From the NCBI GenBank assembly GCA_028565715.1, contig JAOXYC010187912.1:1-12432 (forward strand): a stretch of DNA of 12,432 nucleotides, read 5' to 3'. The notes under the pieces are model-generated. The model did no database searches and was not told the origin of the DNA. It worked only from the letters and a program-made list of their open reading frames with translations. Source of the stretch: Phoronis pallida. Lineage: Eukaryota > Phoronida > Phoronidae. A program made the position numbers and the translations under genes. Below, in pieces: positions 8,101 to 12,432 of the stretch (position 1 is its first letter; each line of letters starts with the position of its first letter).

Positions 8101-10929
8101 ATGGTTATCACTTTGACCCAGTAAATTATGCATAATATTTTGTGCAATCATTTATTGGTTATATTGTCATAACTTTCACAACCATAATGGTGTAGAATAT
8201 GTTGCTGTGATGATACCAAACAAGGGTATTCGCAAACTGATTGTTTTAAAACATCAACTTTTTGATATCAAAGAAGTAAAATAATTGGGTTTTGAACTTT
8301 CCTTGTGCTTCTTTTCAGATGACTGGTGGAATTGCTGATGGTATTGCTGGCGTTATCCTGGATGAGAGACACGCACGGGAACGAGACATTATCCGCACCC
8401 AGCACGGCCAGACGAGTGCTGATTACATGGTGGCTGGCTTCAGAGGACTGAGTCATGGCTTCGTGGGGGGTATGACAAGTATAGTGCAGCAGACGTATGA
8501 AGGGGTCACCAAGAGGGGCGCTGAGGTAAAGTTCAACTGAACTTTTTATGTATTTGATTACAATAGATAGTGCTCGGAATCGCGGAATATTTCCGGGTCG
8601 ATTAATCAACCGAAAATCCGACCGATTAATCGATCATGATCGATCATTTTTGCTGCTAAAAGCGCTAAACATCGCCGTCGGAAAAAACGGAAATGCCGCC
8701 ATGACAACAATGAAATGAGGTTTTTACTCTTTATTGATGGCTTTTTCATGCAGGGATGATTGAAAACAACGCTCGGTTAAACAATTTGCGGCTGTCATGA
8801 GCAAAACTCGATGATCGCGGATGATCGATAAAAAAATTTCATGATCGATCTACGGCGATTTTTGGCTGAACGATTGATTAATCGATCAATTGTCCGAGCA
8901 CTAACAATAGATATGATTGACATGATATGACACCAGGCTTTCTCAGATAGACTGCCAGGGCATTCATTCACAATTTCTCAAAAAATCTTAAGAATTTACA
9001 TCTTGGCTGTTTTCAAATGATAAACATTACGTTGAACTGTACAGATTTGAATATTTTAAAAAGTTTAAATGGTAGAAAACATGCAGTAAAAATTGTACAC
9101 CAAGTTCAGAAGAAATAATAGTCTTTAGAAATAGATATATACGATGTGAGTTTTGTACACAATGTTTTTAGATCAAGTTATTAGAACTGTTCACAATCAG
9201 TAATTTTAAACACTTTTGACTCGAAATATAATTTCTATTGCATGTTTCAGGGATTCTTCTCAGGTCTGGGAAAAGGTGTGGTAGACACATTCACAAAGCC
9301 TATTGCAGGAGTGTTAGACTTTGCATCAGGTACTGCTGGTTTCTTGAGAGACAGCAGTAAACGCAGCACTCGATATGTACCAGAACGAACACGCAAACCA
9401 AGATGTTGCTTCGGTCCAAGTGGTGTCCTTCCCGAGTATTCTGAACACCATGCATTGGCTCAGGAATTCTTGTATGAGCTCAACAAGAATGATTACCGTG
9501 AAAAGTAAGTTGGCTTTCTTATTGACCAGTCTGAGAACAGTGATATGTGAAAGTTACAAAATTATTGTAAAATTAATTTTATTACTCAGCTAAGGGAATT
9601 TCAATGCTCAGCTTTTAGACTGTGATTTTAGACATTTTACTTTTTTTAGAAAAATTACTTGGTTTAGTTTTATTAGCAAAACGTATAAAACACTAAAGGC
9701 AAATATCAAATCTGCATTTTGGTTGTGTTGACCAATTTACACTACATTACAATAATGAACAATTTTAATTTTATGTAATAATTTTTTCTTGAACTTTTTT
9801 CAGATTCATTTCCATCGAGCAGTTGCGTTTTGGTCGTGAGAGTGCTCTGAGAGCTCTGATAACAAGTCGCCAGGTGTACTTCCTGCGAGAGGAAGAAGCA
9901 ATAACACAGAATATCATGCTCAGTGTGGCTTATGTTGACTTGTATCATTGTCGTTATATTGAAGGGGGTGAGTATGGAAGAGCATTTATTGTGAAATACT
10001 ACATTACTTTTAACTTTAAAAAGTTACTCTCTCTATATGTGGCCTAATTATAATTTTTTGTCAAAGACTAAGGTCTTATGCTAAAAGCACTAAACCATGA
10101 ATCGAGTCTTGTTGCTTAGATGACTTATGTATTGTTCATGCCAGTGTTTTAGTCAGTCTAATGCTAAAATTTATTTAGATTATAATGATTGCTTTTTTCA
10201 AAATTTTAGTATTGTGCTGATTGCCGATGAACAAGACATGTTTTCATGTTTATGCTGCATTATTATTTTCTAAATAAAATGTAACTCACCTCATACCTAT
10301 AATGTGTTTCAGATAACAAATACTACATCGAGTTACTGATCAAGCAAGATGTACAAACAGAGGAGAAACGACGCAAACCACAAATCAGATGTGATTCTTT
10401 ACAAATGGCACAACAGGTAATCTACTGCATAAGCCTTATTTATGGCCATAAAAGTTTTAAATGCAAATTGTAGTCTCGGGATTGTACTGAAATTTGTATA
10501 TATTGCACCTACATTAGAAACCTAAGCTTGTAGAACAGAAAAAAAAACTTTAAAAAACTTTTTTGAATTTTAATTCATTTTGTGGTACTTCCAAGCCCAA
10601 GTTGTTTGCATCACAATAGTTAATTGAGGTGAGAATTCACATAAATTTTACAGGCTTTGAATGAGATATTCTAAATAGTGAGTAGCAGTTCCAAATATGG
10701 TCATTTAAGCAAGTTCACTGAAATTCGTTGTGCGAGTCCTTTGATGAACATAACTAACTTGCATCGACTTTTTTCGGATAAAAAGCTCTGACTTGGCCTA
10801 TGTTTTTACTCCTATTGAGCACATTTTGTTTCAATTATAATTTTCAATTTTCAGGTTGTGCAGCAGATCCTGTATGCAAAAAGTTTGTATGATGAAAGTA
10901 AGCAGACTCTTGAAGAAGATGACATGTGA
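5029..10929 (+). CDS. VPS13D: VPS13D-like bridge-type lipid transfer protein, C-terminal ~592 residues
   Basis: Eleven exons (5029-5154, 5647-5796, 6225-6362, 6663-6799, 7107-7288, 7710-7951, 8319-8525, 9251-9504, 9804-9967, 10313-10416, 10855-10929) join in frame to a TGA stop. Order of parts: acidic linker (1-42); final bridge beta-strands with GGIGISLVN (49-57) and VDNQLLGT (93-100); ATG2-C-like helical region with ILGSVDFLGSPLGL (278-291), HGVSNSAAK (317-325), SHGFVGG (370-376) and KPRCCFGP (443-450); PH-like end with VYFL (503-506), DLYHC (524-528) and YAKSLY (575-580). The KPRCC and DLYHC segments point to VPS13D rather than VPS13A/B/C. Known VPS13D (about 4,400 residues) moves lipids between organelle membranes and supports mitochondria, peroxisomes and autophagy. 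The upstream seven-eighths of the protein is absent here. Confidence 0.9.
5155..5269. other. Intron sequence between exon a and the SINE
   Basis: The frame of the preceding exon stays open to 5252, and a GTAAGC donor sits at 5250. However, that ending leaves phase 2, and joining it to the exon at 5647 gives an immediate stop. The stretch is read as intron. Confidence 0.45.
5270..5537 (+). repeat. Probable 5'-truncated tRNA-derived SINE
   Basis: The stretch TTACTTGAATTGCTCCAGTC, then CAGCTGGGAATAAGTACCGG, GTCAGGAAGTAACCTGCG, AGAATAGCGTCCTGTCCAGG, and GGCCCGTACAAGG near the 3' end, resembles the body of tRNA-derived SINEs common in marine invertebrates, as far as recall allows. It is GC-richer than the surrounding intron. 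The tRNA head with A and B boxes is not visible, so it would be truncated. The 67-codon frame in it is not a gene. Confidence 0.5.
5647..5796 (+). CDS. VPS13D: VPS13D-like exon b (GGIGISLVN motif)
   Basis: Fifty codons, phase 0 at both ends. The acceptor is CTCTGTTGTAG; the donor is ATACAG|GCAAGT, a GC-AG intron with an otherwise consensus site. It encodes LRLSGGIGISLVNKMPEEL, the hallmark strand pair that follows the VAB domain in VPS13 proteins as the chain returns to the lipid-transfer bridge. Confidence 0.9.
5797..6224. other. Intron (GC-AG)
   Basis: Begins GCAAGT and ends TATGACAG. A strong acceptor-like TTCTATTTTCAG ends at about 6178, but no conserved exon follows it. No repeat was recognised. 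Confidence 0.6.
6225..6362 (+). CDS. VPS13D: VPS13D-like exon c
   Basis: Forty-six codons, phase 0 at both ends. The acceptor is TATGACAG; the donor is AAA|GTAAGT. It encodes VDNQLLGTNRSDVLYVTPSK, which matches the VDNQLxGT..LYVTP strand of VPS13D. The later part is more variable. Confidence 0.88.
6363..6662. other. Intron, nothing recognised
   Basis: AT-rich. A weak 10-base inverted repeat (AAAGCTCAG / CTGAGCTTT, about 6496-6570) is the only structure noticed. Confidence 0.5.
6663..6799 (+). CDS. VPS13D: VPS13D-like exon d
   Basis: The acceptor is TATTTTTTGAAG; the donor is CAGAG|GTGATT. It enters in phase 0 and ends AG (phase 2), completed to arginine by the next exon. It encodes FTLVVEERLLWKLIQFVG, equivalent to the FTVxIEEKLLxKLLxFFG strand of VPS13D, followed by a variable acidic linker. 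Confidence 0.87.
6800..7106. other. Intron, nothing recognised
   Basis: Very AT-rich. No repeat, RNA or open frame of note. Confidence 0.5.
7107..7288 (+). CDS. VPS13D: VPS13D-like exon e
   Basis: The acceptor is TGTATTGCAG; the donor is TTAG|GTATTG. It enters in phase 2 and leaves in phase 1, with the last G completed to aspartate by the next exon. It encodes MRYYFGAIKINTSRITLSVL and GIPLISFEGTKVEL, matching the RYYFxxLKI..I.LSV and GFPLIRFE segments of VPS13D that precede the ATG2-C-like region. Confidence 0.9.
7289..7709. other. Intron with a weak tRNA B-box-like patch
   Basis: Nothing coding. On the minus strand at about 7567-7587, GGTAACCTGGGTTTGATTCCC resembles a tRNA T-arm/B box. No A box or cloverleaf could be built around it, so at most it is a SINE relic. 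Confidence 0.45.
7710..7951 (+). CDS. VPS13D: VPS13D-like exon f (start of ATG2-C-like region)
   Basis: The acceptor is ATTTTGTAG; the donor is GCTAAG|GTATTA. It enters in phase 1 and leaves in phase 0. It encodes HYKEELKSQAAKILGSVDFL, GSPLGLFNDVTEGISELIKD, GNVGGLLKNVTHGVSNSAAK. This glycine-rich amphipathic-helix segment is the most conserved block of the VPS13 C-terminus and is shared with ATG2. In relatives it binds lipid droplets or mitochondria. Confidence 0.95.
7952..8318. other. Intron, nothing recognised
   Basis: AT-rich spacer. The frame of the previous exon runs on to a stop at 7996 by read-through only. Confidence 0.5.
8319..8525 (+). CDS. VPS13D: VPS13D-like exon g (ATG2-C-like region)
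   Basis: The acceptor is CTTCTTTTCAG; the donor is GCTGAG|GTAAAG. Sixty-nine codons in phase 0. It encodes MTGGIADGIAGVILDERHAR and GFRGLSHGFVGGMTSIVQQT, matching the LSDGLGK...R....R and GLAHGIIGGLTS blocks of VPS13D. The antisense 113-codon frame over this exon is a shadow. Confidence 0.94.
8568..8903. mobile_element. Non-autonomous hAT-type element with perfect 8-bp target duplication
   Basis: The ends are TAGTGCTCGG and CCGAGCACTA, a perfect inverted repeat. They are flanked by ACAATAGA at 8560-8567 and ACAATAGA at 8904-8911, an exact 8-base duplication as made by hAT transposases. The subterminal regions are rich in ATTAATCGAT and GATCATGATC motifs. The 336 bases carry no transposase frame. 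The insertion lies inside the intron after the exon ending at 8525, close to its donor. Confidence 0.88.
8912..9250. other. Remainder of intron, nothing recognised
   Basis: AT-rich sequence up to the acceptor CATGTTTCAG. No structure noticed. Confidence 0.5.
9251..9504 (+). CDS. VPS13D: VPS13D-like exon h (end of ATG2-C region, KPRCC motif)
   Basis: The acceptor is TGTTTCAG; the donor is GAAAA|GTAAGT. It enters in phase 0 and ends AA (phase 2). It encodes GFFSGLGKGVVDTFTKPIAG, then VLDFASGTAGFLRD, a basic stretch, and RKPRCCFGPSGVLPEYSE. The last block matches the RVRKPRCCxGPxGLLPRYSE boundary between helical region and PH-like domain in VPS13D. Confidence 0.95.
9505..9803. other. Intron, nothing recognised
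   Basis: AT-rich, ending in a good pyrimidine tract and TTTTTTCAG. Confidence 0.5.
9804..9967 (+). CDS. VPS13D: VPS13D-like exon i (PH-like domain)
   Basis: The acceptor is GAACTTTTTTCAG; the donor is GGGG|GTGAGT. It enters in phase 2 and leaves in phase 1 (ends G, completed to aspartate). It encodes ALITSRQVYFLREEE and VAYVDLYHCRYIEG. VYFL and DLYHC are shared with the C-terminal PH-like domain of VPS13D. Reading past the donor adds a false tail. Confidence 0.93.
9968..10312. other. Intron, nothing recognised
   Basis: AT-rich. No repeat or RNA structure seen. Confidence 0.5.
10313..10416 (+). CDS. VPS13D: VPS13D-like exon j (PH-like domain)
   Basis: The acceptor is ATGTGTTTCAG; the donor is CAACAG|GTAATC. 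It enters in phase 1 and leaves in phase 0. It encodes DNKYYIELLIKQDV and a basic stretch EEKRRKPQIRCDSLQMAQQ. It is shorter and more variable than the matching human segment, but the strand-loop-helix order fits. Confidence 0.85.
10426..10767. mobile_element. Diverged second copy of the TTAA-type MITE seen at 1341-1692
   Basis: The left end TGCATAAGCC, then GGCCATAAAAGTTTTAAATG and GCAAATTGTAGT, parallels TGCATAAGCC, GACCATAAAAGTCATAAA and ACAAATTGCAGT of copy 1. The right half shares GATATTC..A, CAAATATGG against CAAGTATGG, GCAAGTTCACT against GCAAGTTTCACT, and CCTTTGATG...CTTGCATC against CCTTTATGG...CTTATGCATC. Both copies have the same orientation and similar length (342 and 352 bases). 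It starts only 10 bases inside the intron after exon j. Confidence 0.6.
10855..10929 (+). CDS. VPS13D: VPS13D-like terminal exon k
   Basis: The acceptor is CAATTTTCAG. It encodes VVQQILYAKSLYDESKQTLE then EDDM and stop TGA at 10927-10929. The YAKSLY helix is the conserved end of the VPS13D PH-like domain. The acidic tail EEDDM closes the protein about 11 residues sooner than the human protein. Confidence 0.92.
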   Translation, partial: VVQQILYAKSLYDESKQTLEEDDM

Positions 10930-11238
10930 TCAGTCACGTGACCATGTAGAAGTCACATGATTTGGAACTACTGACCTTTCCTCTTACCTCTTCATTTTGC
11001 ATCTGCTACTCTTCAGTTATTACCCCATGACAAGATCCGGGTTGGATTTGCTACTCACCATTCTACACTGTGTGTTCTTGACATAAACATGAAGCGTGGG
11101 TTATAAAGCTGTTGAATTGTTACTGAACTTGGTTTTGTGTATAATATTTAAAGATTATCAGGCAAAATATTTTAAGTTGCTGAACTTTGTTGATTATTGT
11201 TTCTTGATGATGTGACGTATAATTTGTTCTTAATCCAA
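10930..11238 (+). other. VPS13D-like 3' UTR (start), end point uncertain
   Basis: Non-coding after the stop codon. No canonical AATAAA was found from here to 12432. The nearest variants are CATAAA (11082-11087) and TATAAA (11102-11107), so the cleavage site cannot be placed. The palindrome GTCACGTGAC lies at 10933-10942. Confidence 0.45.
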
Positions 11239-11277
11239 CCATTGGGCAACTTTCGCTGCATACGAAATTCCCAATGG
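11239..11277. repeat. Small hairpin in the 3' region
   Basis: CCATTGGGCAACTTTCG (11239-11255) pairs with CGAAATTCCCAATGG (11263-11277), with two bulged bases and a 7-base loop. On the + strand this could be an RNA stem-loop in the VPS13D-like 3' UTR, or the relic of a small inverted repeat. Confidence 0.55.
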
Positions 11278-12432
11278 GCTCCTGATCCACCATTCAAAAT
11301 TTTGAAAATAAGTGTCAATTTTTAAGATAAAGGTTTATAGTTAGTGGATTTAAGTAGTTTTCATTCTAAATTATTTCTATCTGATTTATACAAAATATAA
11401 TTCTAGGCTTAAAAGGAAACTTATTGGTTGTCCAATTGCGTAAAGAATTGTCAGCGCAATATCACAGTGAAAATTACACTTATTGTGGAATAGGTGTAAA
11501 AATGTATAATTCACCTTTTCAATATTCCTGAAAAACAAATCAAAATCAGATATTTAGATTTTGATTTGTCGTATTATGAAAATGTTGTTTATTTGTTATG
11601 TAGATATATTTTGTGAGTTGTTAAGAATTCATTATACCATGTCTTTGAAATTATCATTTTGTAGATAATGTAAATAGAAATAACGAAATATTTTAGATAC
11701 TAGTCAACAAAATATGCCAAGTTATTGAATTGTGTTTTGTCCAAAATAGTATGTGCTAGTTTGATAGTATTTATTGGACATTTGGATGTCCATGATCTTT
11801 CATGTAGATTTCTTAATATTCACTTGAAAATACGGGGACTGAAACGGTACAGGCACAATTCTGGCATGGTACAGTATCTCATCTGTATCAGTACAGGCCT
11901 TCAGTAGGGTACAGTACAATCCAAGAGTAAACAAACCAGGTTAATTTAACATTAGATGGCGTTAAATTGAGTCAAATTCTGGAAAAAGTTCTTACTTTGC
12001 TGTTTCACAAAACAGAGGAGTTCCACATTTGTCTGGCCTTTCAATATTTATCACTTTCAGCCAGTAAAAGCATACAATTGTCATGTACATTTATTTTTAC
12101 TCGTAAGCAAAATTTTTTGTATAAAATCATCAAATGATACAAATTAATCTTAAATTCGCTTTTATTGGAAAGTGACGTTTTTTGAAAAATTTGGGGGATG
12201 TGGGTTCTATTTTCAGTTAAGTTTTGTGTTTTTCTGTTTTGTTTTTCAATAGGAGTCTGTGTCAAAAATATATTTTTGCCTTAAGGGGATTCCAACCTTT
12301 GTACACGTGATCAGAAAATAACGTCAACTGCGTGATTATTTTAGTGAATAGTACGTTTTTTTACACGCTCTGTGTGTCAATGGTCTAAATCATATATGGT
12401 ACAAAAATATACCACTAGACCGAGAAAAGATT
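11278..12432. other. 3' flanking AT-rich sequence, no gene seen
   Basis: No exon or RNA gene could be supported. Visible structures are a perfect 13-base inverted repeat 11535-11547 against 11557-11569 (ACAAATCAAAATC), a small stem AATTTAAC / GTTAAATT near 11943, and repeated GGTACAG motifs at 11848-11915. The frames at 11725-11907 (+) and 12041-12265 (-) have no recognisable features. CCTTAAGGGGATTCC near 12280 might open another TTAA-type element cut off by the window end. Confidence 0.45.

Noticed and set aside
8268-8609. 113-codon minus-strand frame
   Set aside because: It is the antisense shadow of the well-supported VPS13D-like exon 8319-8525 and runs into a transposon end.
12041-12265. 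74-codon minus-strand frame and the 60-codon + frame at 11725-11907
   Set aside because: Composition is that of AT-rich non-coding DNA, and no domain, signal peptide or splice context was seen.
1-12432. Novel defence, CRISPR or prokaryote-type gene system
   Set aside because: The window is intron-rich animal DNA. No spaced-repeat array, operon or defence-type domain was found; the repeats present are explained by MITEs, a SINE and a minisatellite.

Overview
This is nuclear DNA from an animal, most likely a marine invertebrate. It has AT-rich sequence, multi-exon genes with GT-AG introns (and one GC-AG intron) of about 300 to 1800 bases, and many short terminal-inverted-repeat elements plus a probable tRNA-derived SINE inside the introns. 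The species cannot be fixed from the sequence. No bacterial-type operon, CRISPR array, rRNA or intact tRNA gene is visible.

Layout on the + strand: (1) 1-524 is upstream sequence with promoter-like motifs (YY1-, NRF1- and ETS-like) at about 363-410. (2) 525-4198 holds the first four coding exons of an RNF25-like gene (E3 ubiquitin ligase), encoding the N-terminus and most of an RWD domain. They have clean splice sites and no internal stops, but the RING finger half of the gene is absent from the window. Introns 1-3 hold two palindromic elements, a TTAA-type MITE, a minisatellite, a 393-bp TIR element and a second TTAA-type MITE. (3) 4199-5028 is a junction zone with two strong inverted repeats and no recognisable exon of either gene. 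(4) 5029-10929 holds the last eleven exons of a VPS13D-like gene (bridge-like lipid transfer protein), about 592 residues. They cover the last part of the lipid-transfer bridge, the ATG2-C-like region and the C-terminal PH-like domain, ending at a stop codon. Its introns carry a SINE, a hAT-type MITE with a perfect 8-bp target duplication and a second copy of one TTAA-type MITE family. (5) 10930-12432 is 3' UTR and intergenic sequence with small hairpins and no gene seen.

The most unusual point is that the front of one gene (RNF25-like) and the tail of another (VPS13D-like) face the same way across about 830 bases. RNF25 lacks its 3' part and VPS13D lacks nearly all of its roughly 4,000-residue N-terminal part. 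The exon phases at the two edges (phase 2 out, phase 0 in) do not allow a direct in-frame fusion. A rearrangement, a partial duplication or an assembly join at the palindromes is therefore the likely explanation, and an RNF25-VPS13D fusion protein is not supported. The two products have separate known roles: RNF25 acts in ubiquitin signalling on stalled ribosomes, and VPS13D in lipid transfer and mitochondrial and peroxisome upkeep. Nothing here shows that they work together.
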